This document shows, one piece after another, positions 33,504-41,652 of a DNA stretch of 41,652 nt (position 1 is the stretch's first letter; each line of letters begins with the position of its first letter). The translations under genes and the position numbers were made by a program. This DNA comes from an uncultured Blautia sp. (GTDB taxonomy: Bacteria; Bacillota; Clostridia; Lachnospirales; Lachnospiraceae). The notes under the pieces were generated by a model. It made no database searches. It had not been told where the DNA came from and was given only the letters and a program-made list of their open reading frames with translations. Location: contig USPF01000016.1 of assembly GCA_900556555.1 (NCBI GenBank), forward strand, positions 1 to 41,652. The letters are read 5' to 3'.

Positions 33504-33665
33504 TTATTCTTCTACAACGAATTCATCCTTGCCAACACCGCAGATAGGGCATTCCCAATCTTCCGGAAGGTCTTCAAAGGCTGTTCCAGGTGCGATTCCG
33601 TTATCTGGATCACCTACTTCAGGATCATAAACATATCCACATGGTTCGCATACATATTTTTCCAT
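33504..33665 (-). CDS. Rubredoxin
   Basis: This 53-aa protein begins [20 protein letters not shown] and ends [17 protein letters not shown]. The four cysteines (CEPC at residues 6-9 and CPIC at 39-42) bind one iron. Rubredoxins carry electrons to peroxide- or superoxide-reducing enzymes in anaerobes. AGGAGG lies 8 nt before the chosen ATG; a second ATG 3 nt upstream is possible. The partner reductase is not in the window. It is normal for the family. Confidence 0.96.
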   Translation of the reverse strand: MEKYVCEPCGYVYDPEVGDPDNGIAPGTAFEDLPEDWECPICGVGKDEFVVEE

Positions 33666-33757
33666 CATTCTTACCTCCTAAACATAGTATCTCTTCTGAT
33701 TTTAAATTCATACACATTCTATCATATCTAGTATAGAATTGCCAGCGTAAAATTAAA

Positions 33758-33788
33758 GGACTTGCCCCGCAGGCGACGGGGCAAGTCC
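33758..33788 (-). terminator. Strong hairpin after the YuiF-type transporter
   Basis: GGACTTGCCCCG (33758-33769) pairs with CGGGGCAAGTCC (33777-33788), a GC-rich 12-bp stem followed by TTTAATTTT on the minus strand. A second small stem, CAATAGA/TCTATTG, lies at 33803-33826. Confidence 0.85.
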
Positions 33789-33881
33789 TCTTGGCATGAT
33801 TACAATAGACGATTGCGAATCTATTGCACTATATAAACTTTATGGGTGCCGAATCCAATTATCCAACATCCAAGGCTCTTC

Positions 33882-35201
33882 TTATAAGAACTGAGCTGCA
33901 ACGATTGCTGCGATCATCAATGGGATATTGAAGTGTAAGAATGTAGGTACACATGTGTCCCAGATGTGGTCGTGCTGTCCATCTGCATTCAGACCAGATG
34001 TAGGTCCGAGTGTTGTGTCAGATGCTGGTGAACCTGCATCACCAAGAGCTGCTGCTGCTGACATCAGAATGATAGTAGCTGCTGGTGAGAATCCAACCTG
34101 ATGACACAGAGGAACATATAATACAGCTAATACAGGAACAGTACCGAAAGATGTACCGATACCCATAGTAACCAGAAGACCGATCAATGTGATTACAGTA
34201 GCTGCGATCCATTTGCTTCCGCCCATAAGTCCTACAGAACTCTGAACTAAGGAGTCAACTGCACCTGTATCTTTGATAACCTGTGCAAATCCACCTGCTA
34301 CTAACATAACGAATGCGATGAATCCCATGAGTTTGATACCTTCCTGGAACTGAGCATCGATATCGCATGGTTTAATAGCACGGAATAAGAAGATTACAAT
34401 CAAACCGGCTAATGCTGCAACCGGAAGAGATCCACACCAGATCTGAACAGCAACTACAACAACTAATGCTGCTAATACTACCCAGTGCTCATATTTCAAG
34501 GTCAAATCTTCTGTTTCTTTGATTCCTTCTAACTGAACATCTTTGTATTCACGAGGTTTTCTGTATGTAACAAATATAGCGATCAAAAGACCGATGAACA
34601 TAGCTACTGCAAGAATCCAGTTCACTGCTGTAACATCGCCCATAGTTACCTTCCATCCCCAGTCATCACCAACGTTTGCATTGATGTTGTCACGGATGAT
34701 ACCCATGAAGATTGCACCAAATCCGAAAGGAATGGCAATGTATGGTGCTTTATGTCCGAATGCGATGGTACATGCAACACCACGTCTATCCAGTTTCATC
34801 TTGTTCATAAGTACCAGTAATGGTGGAACCAGAATTGGAATATACGCAATATGAATTGGAACTAAGTTCTGTGATAAGCAGGCAATAATAAGTAAGATAC
34901 CAATCATAACCCATTTGTTTCCGCCTACCACTTTAGCAATTTTCTTGGAAAGAATTTCTGTGATACCAGTTGTTGCCATACAAGCTGCCAGTGTACCTAA
35001 CAGAACGTATGCAAGAGCTGTTTCACCATTTCCGCCAAGACCAGCTAAAAGAGAATTTTTGATTGCTACAATATCCATACCTCCGATAAGACCTGCTGTA
35101 AACAGGGATACCAGCATGGATAACAAAATGTTAATTTTCAGCAGACAGAGTACACACAAAAGTACTACGGCTACTACTACAGGATTAAGTAGATTAGACA
35201 T
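33882..35201 (-). CDS. YuiF/NhaC-type transporter, predicted histidine permease
   Basis: This 439-aa membrane protein has about 11-12 hydrophobic segments and belongs to the Na+/H+ antiporter-like superfamily that includes YuiF, a predicted amino-acid (histidine) transporter. It has AYVLLGTLAACMATTG, GHKAPYIAIPFGFGAIF and LGDAGSPASDTTLGPTSG near the C terminus. A TTG/ATG upstream gives a longer frame, but the start at 35201 has GGGAGG and homologues begin near here. It lies 88 nt downstream of hutH in the same direction, and this neighbourhood, not the sequence alone, suggests histidine as substrate. In that gap (35202-35289) short GCTGCAG repeats occur but no clear terminator. Confidence 0.85.
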   Translation of the reverse strand: MSNLLNPVVVAVVLLCVLCLLKINILLSMLVSLFTAGLIGGMDIVAIKNSLLAGLGGNGETALAYVLLGTLAACMATTGITEILSKKIAKVVGGNKWVMIGILLIIACLSQNLVPIHIAYIPILVPPLLVLMNKMKLDRRGVACTIAFGHKAPYIAIPFGFGAIFMGIIRDNINANVGDDWGWKVTMGDVTAVNWILAVAMFIGLLIAIFVTYRKPREYKDVQLEGIKETEDLTLKYEHWVVLAALVVVVAVQIWCGSLPVAALAGLIVIFLFRAIKPCDIDAQFQEGIKLMGFIAFVMLVAGGFAQVIKDTGAVDSLVQSSVGLMGGSKWIAATVITLIGLLVTMGIGTSFGTVPVLAVLYVPLCHQVGFSPAATIILMSAAAALGDAGSPASDTTLGPTSGLNADGQHDHIWDTCVPTFLHFNIPLMIAAIVAAQFL

Positions 35202-35289
35202 AACATATAACCTCCCTCTTTTTTTGTTAGCTGCAGCTGCCAAAGGGGTCCCTCTCAAAAAACAACTGCAGCACACCCTCGCTTATTTT

Positions 35290-36825
35290 TTATTTTGTTT
35301 CGATTGCTCCACCGATTGCTTCTTCTACTGCTTTAATCAGAGAACCATTTGTGATGATTTCTTCACAGTAGTTGATATCGCCATATAATTCACGGTCATC
35401 GTCTAAGGTAGCTACCTGTTTACGAACTAAGTCATAAGCAGCCTGTGTACCTTTACCAAGGCCTTTATTGCCTCTCATGTCGATACCCTGGCAAGCAACC
35501 ATCAATTCCATAGCCAGAACTCGTCTAACGTTTTTCGCAATCTCACCAGCTTTTCTAGCTGCGATTGTACCCATAGATACATGGTCTTCCTGTCCTGCTG
35601 AAGATGGAATACTGTCAACAGATGCAGGATGAGCCAGAACTTTATTTTCAGATACTAAAGCTGCTGCTGAATACTGAACAATCATGAAACCAGAGCAAAC
35701 TCCACCGTGTGGTGTAAGGAATGCCGGCAGATCACTGTATGCCGGGTTTACTAAACGTTCAATACGTCTTTCAGAAACGTTTGCCAGTTCAGCTACACCG
35801 ATTCCAAGGAAGTCAAAGCTTAATGCCATTGGCTGACCGTGGAAGTTACCGCCTGAAATACCTGCACGGTCTTCCTTGAAGATAATCGGGTTATCAGTTA
35901 CAGAATTGATTTCAATGTTAACTTTATCTAATACATAGTTAATCGCATCTTTACTTGCACCGTGAATCTGTGGTGAACATCTCAGGGAATAAGCATCCTG
36001 TACGCGGATTTCACCCTGGCGTGTAGTATTCTTGCTGCCTTCCAGTAATTTCAGAAGGTTTCTAGCTGTTGCTAACTGTCCAGAATGTGGACGTACATCA
36101 TGTACTCTGTGGTCTAATGCATCTACTACACCATTCTGTGCTTCGAAGCAAAGAGCATCTGCGATATCTGCAACTTTCAGTAACTGTAAAGCATCATATA
36201 ATGCTAAAGAACCAGCAGATGTCATAGCCTGTGTACCATTGTTCAGTGCCAGACCTTCTTTTGCAGATAATTCAATAGTAGGAATACCTGCACGTTTCAT
36301 AGCTTCTGCTCCTGGAAGCAGTTCGCCTTCATAGTAAGCCATACCAAGTCCTAACATAGGAAGAACCATGTGGGACAGTGGAGCCAAGTCACCAGAAGCT
36401 CCCAGAGAACCTTTTTCTGGAATAAATGCTGTAACACCTTTGTTCAGCATATTTACCATAGTTTCAACTGTCTCTAATCTGATACCTGAGAAACCTTTTA
36501 CCAGGTTGTTAACTCTCAGAAGCATAATTCCTCTTGCGATATCTTCTGAAAATGGATTACCAGCACCTACTGCGTGAGTAATGATCAGGTTTTTCTGAAG
36601 TTCTTTGCACTGATCCTGTGAAATTACAACATCACTAAATTTACCAAATCCCGTTGTAATTCCATATACTACTTTTTCTTCTGCAACCAAATCATCTACT
36701 ACTTTTCTGGATGCCAGAATGTTCTGTTTTGCCTCTTCTGCCAGTTCAACCTCCGCATGGTCACGGCAAATAGCTGCAATCTGTTCAAGTGTCAGGTCTT
36801 TACCTGTAAGTGTAATTTTGCTCAT
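35290..36825 (-). CDS. hutH: Histidine ammonia-lyase
   Basis: This 511-aa lyase deaminates L-histidine to urocanate. The MIO cofactor forms from the Ala-Ser-Gly in GSLGASGDLAPLSH. Other markers are YGITTGFGKFSD with the catalytic Tyr, NNGTQAMTSAG, SGGNFHGQPMA and SAGQEDHVSMG. The start at 36825 is preferred (GAGGGTG before it), as homologues start near MxKITL. The upstream gap (36826-37045) is AT-rich with a direct repeat GTCAAT at 36890-36895 and 36900-36905; the promoter cannot be fixed. No hutU, hutI or formiminotransferase is present, so the fate of urocanate is unclear. A SARP-type regulator lies immediately upstream on the same strand. Confidence 0.95.
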   Translation of the reverse strand: MSKITLTGKDLTLEQIAAICRDHAEVELAEEAKQNILASRKVVDDLVAEEKVVYGITTGFGKFSDVVISQDQCKELQKNLIITHAVGAGNPFSEDIARGIMLLRVNNLVKGFSGIRLETVETMVNMLNKGVTAFIPEKGSLGASGDLAPLSHMVLPMLGLGMAYYEGELLPGAEAMKRAGIPTIELSAKEGLALNNGTQAMTSAGSLALYDALQLLKVADIADALCFEAQNGVVDALDHRVHDVRPHSGQLATARNLLKLLEGSKNTTRQGEIRVQDAYSLRCSPQIHGASKDAINYVLDKVNIEINSVTDNPIIFKEDRAGISGGNFHGQPMALSFDFLGIGVAELANVSERRIERLVNPAYSDLPAFLTPHGGVCSGFMIVQYSAAALVSENKVLAHPASVDSIPSSAGQEDHVSMGTIAARKAGEIAKNVRRVLAMELMVACQGIDMRGNKGLGKGTQAAYDLVRKQVATLDDDRELYGDINYCEEIITNGSLIKAVEEAIGGAIETK

Positions 36826-37045
36826 AACGCACCCTCTTTTCCTGTGATTATTATAAGTGAAATTATACATATAGCAGTGTCTAAAAAGCGTCAATAAATG
36901 TCAATTTGCATAATATATTTTTAGAACCTATTTGTATTTTCATTTTTTTCTACATTTAACCTATATTTAACACAAATAAAAATATGCAATTTTAACATAT
37001 TATCACAGTGAATTATTATCATAAAAAAATTCGTGGTTCAAAAAA

Positions 37046-37101
37046 AGCTCCGGCAATTCTAATGCTTATCAAACCGTACACCTAGAAATTACCGAAGGCT
37101 T
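37046..37101 (-). terminator. Terminator of the SARP-type regulator
   Basis: The arms AGCTCCGGCAATT (37046-37058) and AATTACCGAAGGCT (37087-37100), with bulges, form a stem followed by TTTTTTT on the minus strand, just after the regulator's stop. Confidence 0.65.
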
Positions 37102-37106
37102 TTCTT

Positions 37107-39980
37107 TTACTTACTTATATAATATTGTTCTATTTTCTTTAAAATACCTATTGTCGTAGGATTCTTAATTTTTTTTGAAACTTCCAAGCTCTCCTCATAG
37201 CATTCTTTTGCCCGGTCTTTTTCTCCTGTCTCCCACAGAAGCATAGATTTGTAGGCAAGTGCTCTTTCAAGCCCCCAGTAATATCCGTAGCCTTTCAGAC
37301 AAGAAACAGCCTTTTCCAGATATTCTTCCGCCTTCTCATATTGCTGTTCCAAATATAAGACCTGTCCCATATTCGAATAAAACTGTCCGAGACCATTGGT
37401 AACCACTTTCCCTGTTCCAAGTTCAATGGCAGACTGATAAAACTCCCGTGCCTTGTCAAAATCACCTCTGGCTCTGTGTAAATCACCCAGATATCCCTGG
37501 CATGCGGCAATGCTCATACTGAAATACTCTTCATCTTTTGCACAGGTTTTAAAAATATCCATTGCATGGTGGAGAACCCGATCTGCCTCTTCATATTTTC
37601 CCGTATGAAGGAGATACCATCCTTGAAGGCGGACAAAAACACCCTTTTCCTCTGTTTCTCTGTCTTCTGTCCAAAGAGCAGAAAGCCCCTGGGTAACATA
37701 CTCCTTTACCAGTTCCATATTTTCCACCTGGATTCCATAAAAAATCATCTGTTTCAGGTTGTTGAGAAACATCTTTTTCTCACCCAAAGAATTTGCAAGT
37801 TCTATACTTTTCTGTATGCAGGAAACCCCGGCTTCATATTCGCCTACGGCAATCTTATACCGGCCTTTCACATAATTCATTTCCATTTTCATTTCCTGAG
37901 CCTGATGAGAATCATCATTGAGACGGATTACCTCTTCGGCAAGCTCCAGCATTTCTGCTGCTCCCTGGGTAACACCGAACTCTGTGTCGCCATATTCAAT
38001 CTCCCAATGAAGTACAGGAAAGTTCTCATGAATAATAGTATAGTATTCCTTAAGATATTTAATCTTATATTCATATGTTTTCACCTGGTTATGGCATTTC
38101 TCATAGTGGTGAATAATCATTGGGAGACACTGGAAATTTCGCTTTGATTCTACCTGTTCTTCATAATAAGACGCCAGCATCTGATGATACATCCGGCGTT
38201 TCCCTATACTCTGCCTTTCATATAGGTATTCTCTGAAAATCCTGTGTACAAATTTGTAATAGATATTCCACCCTACCATGATTTCCTTAACTAAATGTCG
38301 TTCCTGAAGTTTCTCCAGTACCCTTAACAGAGTAAGACGATCCATGGACGGAAGCAAGAGTTCCAATTCTTCTATACTGATTTTCTCCGGAAACAAAGAC
38401 AGACAGTCCAGCACTTCACTTTCGATATCCGGAAGACCGGCCAGTCTTGCTTTAATCAGATTCGTAGTCTTGGGAGATATCTCCAAGGTATAGCCTTTCT
38501 CTCTGATGAGATTAATCAATTCCATCAGGAAAAACGCATTTCCATCTGTCATCTGATAAATATTTTCTTTTTTCTCCGCTTCATGATCCAGTTGTGGAAG
38601 GAATTTATGTAAAATATCGTTTGTTTCTTCTCTGCTGAAAGATTGAAGCTTAATCACCTGCAAGCAGTCCTTCCTGGTGAGTTTTTCCAACGCTTCCATG
38701 ATTTCCGTGTCATTACTTTGACTGTAAGTGCACATAAGAAGAACCTTGTCTGTTCCTATTGTAAGAAGAATTCTGTTCAGCAGCTGGAAACTCATCTGAT
38801 CCATCCATTGAATATCATCGAAAAACAAAACCACCCTGTGTTTCTCTGTAATCTTCCTGAATAATTTGAGTACAGCCTGTTCCATAATCTGATAGGTCAG
38901 ACGCCCCATTTTTTCTTCATTGTCAGAAACAGCCTCCTTTAGAACACGTTTCATTTCATCATCTTTATCTTCTGCAAATTCTTCCTTCAGCACGCCATTT
39001 TCCACACACTGACGGATTTCCCAGAAGATATCATTCCAAGGTCTCAGGAAAAAATCTGCCTCATCCCGGTAGCAGGCAGCAAAGAATGGAATCATATGAT
39101 TCCCCTTTACCATCTGTCTGGCTTTTTCCAAAAGGGAAGATTTTCCAACGCCTTCTTCCCCACCAATAGCAACACACTGGGGATGTTCCCATCTTCCTGT
39201 TCCGGCAAGACACTGGCTGATGCGGTATATTTCTTCTGTTCTACCCATAAAAGGAAGGTTCCAGGTAATATTTCCTGCTGCTACATTCCCCTTCACATTA
39301 AAAATACGATGAAATAATTCTGTAATTTCTCCAGAAGGCTCTACTCCCAGTTCTTCATCTAAAATCTTCTCCAAATCATAATAGAGCTTGATTGCCATAT
39401 TATAATTTCCGCCTGCTGCATAGATTTCCATAATTTCCTGGTAAAACTTCTCATTATACGGATCATGTTTCAACAAAATATTGCTGTATTTCTGAATCTG
39501 TGCCATATCCTTAGCAGAACTTGCTGCCGCAAGCTGCTGATGAGCAGAATCAATAATAGACTGGTCGTACTGTTCCTGCATAGACGCCATCCATTCTTCA
39601 AATTCATAACTGTTTTTTATATGAAAATGAGCCAGAAATCCTTCTTCGTCCTGCTCCAGAATATTATCCTTGTGGATATGATCCCAATCCACCTCCAACC
39701 CTGCCTCAGGATTTAAAGAAATACTGGTATGACCTGATGTAAGAAGAACTTCTTTCCCCAGCAGCTTTTTAATCTGATACACAGCTTCTCTTAAATTTTT
39801 ACGTCCGACATTTTCATTGTCAGCACCCCAGAGAACATATATTATCTCTTCTCTTGTAGCCGTTTTTTTCACACATAAATAATAAAAGAAACCTTCTGCT
39901 TTTTTATAGGGAAAGTTTACTCTTTCTCCATTTTTTTCCACATACGGCCTGCCAAGAAGATGTACACTGATTTTATCCAA
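37107..39980 (-). CDS. Large SARP/BTAD-AAA-TPR transcriptional regulator
   Basis: This 957-aa signal-transduction protein has a winged-helix DNA-binding domain of the OmpR/SARP type (about residues 1-98), a bacterial transcriptional activator (BTAD) region (about 100-235), a STAND-type AAA ATPase and TPR-like repeats in the C-terminal third (about 640-957). The ATPase has Walker A GGEEGVGKSS near 273-282 and Walker B VVLFFDDIQWMD. The layout is that of AfsR/MalT-like regulators, which couple a ligand or protein signal to ATP-dependent activation. Walker A and B are intact. The promoter carries a perfect palindrome. It lies directly upstream of hutH and the YuiF-type transporter, so control of histidine use is a reasonable guess but unproven. 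Confidence 0.88.
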   Translation of the reverse strand: MDKISVHLLGRPYVEKNGERVNFPYKKAEGFFYYLCVKKTATREEIIYVLWGADNENVGRKNLREAVYQIKKLLGKEVLLTSGHTSISLNPEAGLEVDWDHIHKDNILEQDEEGFLAHFHIKNSYEFEEWMASMQEQYDQSIIDSAHQQLAAASSAKDMAQIQKYSNILLKHDPYNEKFYQEIMEIYAAGGNYNMAIKLYYDLEKILDEELGVEPSGEITELFHRIFNVKGNVAAGNITWNLPFMGRTEEIYRISQCLAGTGRWEHPQCVAIGGEEGVGKSSLLEKARQMVKGNHMIPFFAACYRDEADFFLRPWNDIFWEIRQCVENGVLKEEFAEDKDDEMKRVLKEAVSDNEEKMGRLTYQIMEQAVLKLFRKITEKHRVVLFFDDIQWMDQMSFQLLNRILLTIGTDKVLLMCTYSQSNDTEIMEALEKLTRKDCLQVIKLQSFSREETNDILHKFLPQLDHEAEKKENIYQMTDGNAFFLMELINLIREKGYTLEISPKTTNLIKARLAGLPDIESEVLDCLSLFPEKISIEELELLLPSMDRLTLLRVLEKLQERHLVKEIMVGWNIYYKFVHRIFREYLYERQSIGKRRMYHQMLASYYEEQVESKRNFQCLPMIIHHYEKCHNQVKTYEYKIKYLKEYYTIIHENFPVLHWEIEYGDTEFGVTQGAAEMLELAEEVIRLNDDSHQAQEMKMEMNYVKGRYKIAVGEYEAGVSCIQKSIELANSLGEKKMFLNNLKQMIFYGIQVENMELVKEYVTQGLSALWTEDRETEEKGVFVRLQGWYLLHTGKYEEADRVLHHAMDIFKTCAKDEEYFSMSIAACQGYLGDLHRARGDFDKAREFYQSAIELGTGKVVTNGLGQFYSNMGQVLYLEQQYEKAEEYLEKAVSCLKGYGYYWGLERALAYKSMLLWETGEKDRAKECYEESLEVSKKIKNPTTIGILKKIEQYYISK

Positions 39981-40008
39981 ATTTCATCCCTCGCAATCTA
40001 TATAGTTG

Positions 40009-40020
40009 TTAGTATACTAA
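40009..40020. promoter_or_regulatory. Palindrome over the regulator's -10 box
   Basis: TTAGTATACTAA is a perfect 12-bp palindrome that contains the -10 element TATACT. Flanking AGTTG and CAACT extend an imperfect dyad. It could be an operator for autoregulation. Confidence 0.45.
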
Positions 40021-40039
40021 TTTCTCAACTCAGTGTCAA
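40011..40039 (-). promoter_or_regulatory. Promoter of the SARP-type regulator
   Basis: On the minus strand a consensus -35 TTGACA (40039-40034) and -10 TATACT (40016-40011) are 17 bp apart, about 30 bp upstream of the regulator's start. Confidence 0.8.
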
Positions 40040-40127
40040 CCAAAGAGAAGTCCCAAAAAACCCGTTGAATTTTTTAGGTTTGCAGTATATGATGAAAGTA
40101 ACAAATATTATACAAGGGGGAACTGTC

Positions 40128-40523
40128 ATGCCTTTCCACAAACCTATGATTCTCTACTATGACAACAGAAACACACTCAAAAGAACCGCCATTGAAAAAT
40201 CCATTCTGCCTCTTGGAATCACACTTGTCCCAGTTGTACCCTCCCAGTTTCTTCAAACAGTCGGACATCTGGCCAAAGTTAAAGGATTTCCGCCCAAAAA
40301 GCTTTCTCCTCTGGAGGTTATACCGGAAATCCCTGAGGAAATCATGCTCCTGTGTAACTTTACTGAAGAAACACTGGATATGCTCCTGGCTGCCATGAAA
40401 AGCGGTTCTGTCCCTCGTGTTCCATTAAAAGCAATGCTCACACCCCAGAATTGTTTCTGGACCTTTGCCCAGCTATTTCAGGAATTACAGGAAGAACATC
40501 AGCATTTTTACGGAAAAGACTAA
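40128..40523 (+). CDS. DUF3783 domain protein
   Basis: This 131-aa protein begins MPFHKPMILYYDNRNTLK and ends in a region resembling DUF3783 (EIMLLCNFTEETLDMLLAAM, PRVPLKAMLTPQN). Function is unknown for the family. In-frame ATGs occur upstream, but the start at 40128 follows AGGGGG by 7 nt and seems best. It is divergent from the SARP-type regulator across a 147-bp region and leads toward the deacetylase gene 65 nt downstream. No cysteine or charged motif suggests a catalytic role. Confidence 0.8.
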   Translation: MPFHKPMILYYDNRNTLKRTAIEKSILPLGITLVPVVPSQFLQTVGHLAKVKGFPPKKLSPLEVIPEIPEEIMLLCNFTEETLDMLLAAMKSGSVPRVPLKAMLTPQNCFWTFAQLFQELQEEHQHFYGKD

Positions 40524-40588
40524 AACAAGTTCTTTTTTTCTAATCGGGAAATAAAATAGTAACAAACCTTTTTGAAGGGAATTCTATT

Positions 40589-41350
40589 TTGCCGAAAAGA
40601 TTTTTCAATTCCATTATCATTCTTTCTTTTGCCGGACTTCTGGTATGGTGTGCTGCCACCTATCTTCCTGATATCATCACCATCAGCAGCACACCCGGAG
40701 GCCGGAATCTTCCTATCTATTGTGTAGAAACAGAAAAGCCCCAGGTAGCCATCAGTTTTGATGCTGCCTGGGGAAACGAAGACACACAGACACTTCTCGA
40801 TATTCTCTCCCGAAACAATGTAAAAGCCACTTTTTTCATGACCGGAGGCTGGGTAGAAAGTTACCCTGAGGATGTCAAAAAAATCTATGAAGCTGGCCAT
40901 GATCTTGGAAATCACAGCCAGAACCATAAGTACATGACAAAATTAAGTGATGAAGAAAAAACACAGGAACTGATGTCTGTACATAATAAGGTAAAAGAGC
41001 TCACCGGATACGATATGTTTCTGTTCCGCCCTCCCTATGGCGATTATGACAATCAGGTCGTTGCCAATGCAAAAAAAAATAATTATTATCCTATTCAATG
41101 GAATATTGATTCTCTGGACTGGAAAGATTATGGGGCTGATGACATTGTAAAACGTATCACGGAGCATAAAAATCTGAGCAACGGAAGTATTATTCTCTGC
41201 CATAATGGTGCCAAATATACAAAAGATGCTCTGGAGCAGGTGATCATTGCCCTTCAGGATAAAGGGTATGAATTTGTGCCTATCTCCGAACTTATTTACA
41301 GGGATCACTACCATATGAATCATGAAGGGCGGCAGATACCGGATAGATAG
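40589..41350 (+). CDS. PdaB-like polysaccharide deacetylase (NodB domain)
   Basis: This 253-aa protein has one N-terminal membrane segment (about residues 7-27) and an exported NodB domain. Motifs in order are FDAAWGNED (motif 1, the AAW variant of PdaB), GNHSQNH (zinc His pair), FRPPYGDYD, DSLDWKDYG and ILCHNG. The zinc and catalytic residues appear complete, so it should deacetylate a peptidoglycan or related GlcNAc polymer. PdaB-like proteins act in spore cortex or cell-wall maintenance. The start is a TTG at 40589, 8 nt after GAAGGGA; no better ATG is seen. It probably follows the DUF3783 gene in one transcript. Confidence 0.9.
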   Translation: MPKRFFNSIIILSFAGLLVWCAATYLPDIITISSTPGGRNLPIYCVETEKPQVAISFDAAWGNEDTQTLLDILSRNNVKATFFMTGGWVESYPEDVKKIYEAGHDLGNHSQNHKYMTKLSDEEKTQELMSVHNKVKELTGYDMFLFRPPYGDYDNQVVANAKKNNYYPIQWNIDSLDWKDYGADDIVKRITEHKNLSNGSIILCHNGAKYTKDALEQVIIALQDKGYEFVPISELIYRDHYHMNHEGRQIPDR

Positions 41351-41418
41351 GCTAAAATGGAGAAATGAGAAAAAGTGAGTGATTTTTGAAAAAAGTAAGC
41401 AGGTAAAAATAAAAAAAC

Positions 41419-41445
41419 GGGGCTATCTATTTACTGATATGCCCC
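41419..41445 (-). terminator. Terminator after tRNA-Leu
   Basis: GGGGC (41419-41423) pairs with GCCCC (41441-41445), followed by GTTTTTTTA on the minus strand. Confidence 0.75.
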
Positions 41446-41451
41446 TTAGCC

Positions 41452-41532
41452 TGCGGGCAACAGGACTTGAACCTGCACGTCATAGACACCAGAACCTAAA
41501 TCTGGCGCGTCTGCCAATTCCGCCATGCCCGC
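41452..41532 (-). tRNA. tRNA-Leu (anticodon TAG)
   Basis: On the minus strand an 81-nt sequence folds with acceptor GCGGGCA/TGCCCGC, anticodon stem CCAGA/TCTGG around loop TTTAGGT, a 12-nt variable arm typical of class II tRNAs and a T-arm GCAGG-TTCAAGT-CCTGT. CCA is not encoded. Confidence 0.95.
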
Positions 41533-41555
41533 ATATTCTGTTTTGATAAAAAAGA

Positions 41556-41585
41556 GCCGAAATCCTACGTCTGCTGGATTTCAGC
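41556..41585 (-). terminator. Terminator after tRNA-Lys
   Basis: GCCGAAATCC (41556-41565) pairs with GGATTTCAGC (41576-41585) apart from one mismatch, followed by TTTTTTATC on the minus strand. It suggests the tRNA-Lys is terminated before the tRNA-Leu. Confidence 0.6.
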
Positions 41586-41597
41586 CATCTCTTAAAG

Positions 41598-41652
41598 TGA
41601 AGCATCGGGGATTCGAACCCCGGACAACTTGATTAAAAGTCAAGTGCTCTAC
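41598..41652 (-). tRNA. tRNA-Lys (anticodon TTT), 5' part cut off by the window end
   Basis: The minus-strand sequence has anticodon stem CTTGA/TCAAG around loop CTTTTAA, a T-arm CGGGG-TTCGAAT-CCCCG, and a 3' acceptor strand ATGCTTC plus A. The 5' acceptor and part of the D-arm lie beyond 41652. CCA is not encoded. Confidence 0.93.

Noticed and set aside
36890..36905. Direct repeat GTCAAT as a regulator site upstream of hutH
   Set aside because: The six-base repeats are short, AT-rich and overlap a possible -35 (TTGACA/TTGACG); no -10 at proper spacing is clear, so I only mention it under hutH.
37566..38147. A 193-codon plus-strand frame
   Set aside because: It is antisense to the TPR region of the SARP-type regulator; the predicted product is low-complexity and Phe/Leu-rich, as expected for a shadow frame.
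1..41652. CRISPR arrays, insertion sequences, phage or toxin-antitoxin modules
   Set aside because: I found no regularly spaced direct repeats, transposase, integrase or phage structural genes. The lone small Xre protein at 15398-15610 has no toxin partner.

Overview
The window looks like chromosome from an anaerobic low-GC Firmicute, most likely a gut Clostridium of the Lachnospiraceae type. The pointers are MurT/GatD, class III NrdD with NrdR-type boxes, rubredoxin, a fused CcdA-TlpA protein, MinD-like ferredoxin ATPases, MutS2, YhaM, PdaB-like deacetylase, and tRNA genes that do not encode CCA. I see no prophage, insertion sequence, CRISPR array or plasmid function. The assignment to a family is inference from gene content.

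Left part (1-9.8 kb): murT-gatD (+), glycerate kinase (-), and a divergent PrpR-type regulator that has lost its ATP-binding module and is frame-broken. Next come two tRNA-Gly genes behind a strong promoter and a CcdA-TlpA fusion (-). The most distinctive block follows: a tightly coupled five-gene operon (9.75 to 6.97 kb, - strand) encoding a DUF134 DNA-binding protein, a NifX-fold protein, two MinD-like ATPases each with two 4Fe-4S motifs, and a second NifX-fold protein with a His-rich tail. It resembles the 'orange protein' (ORP) systems of sulfate reducers. Its promoter is a consensus TTGACA-16-TATAAT flanked by two identical perfect 12-bp palindromes.

Middle (9.8-24.5 kb): an IlvD/Edd-type dehydratase and GntP permease operon with its GntR/FCD regulator, probably sugar-acid catabolism. 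Then a TRAM-less RlmD-type rRNA methyltransferase, a small Xre protein (+), a 53-aa zinc-ribbon gene, and an operon of an HtrA-like protein (catalytic residues apparently lost), YhaM and a TRAM-containing RlmD. On the plus strand follow mutS2 and an OmpR/histidine-kinase pair.

Right part (24.5-41.6 kb): a five-gene minus-strand operon (radical SAM/B12 protein, DnaQ-like exonuclease, 34-aa membrane peptide, AIR-synthase-like protein, TrmL). Then a cation/proton antiporter, NrdD under paired NrdR-like boxes, DapF, rubredoxin, a YuiF/NhaC-type transporter with HutH (histidine uptake and deamination), a large SARP/BTAD-AAA-TPR regulator, and on the plus strand a DUF3783 protein and a PdaB-like deacetylase. 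A tRNA-Leu and a truncated tRNA-Lys end the window.

Most genes from 5.6 to 19.7 kb and from 24.5 to 40 kb are on the minus strand, in short operons separated by clear hairpin terminators.
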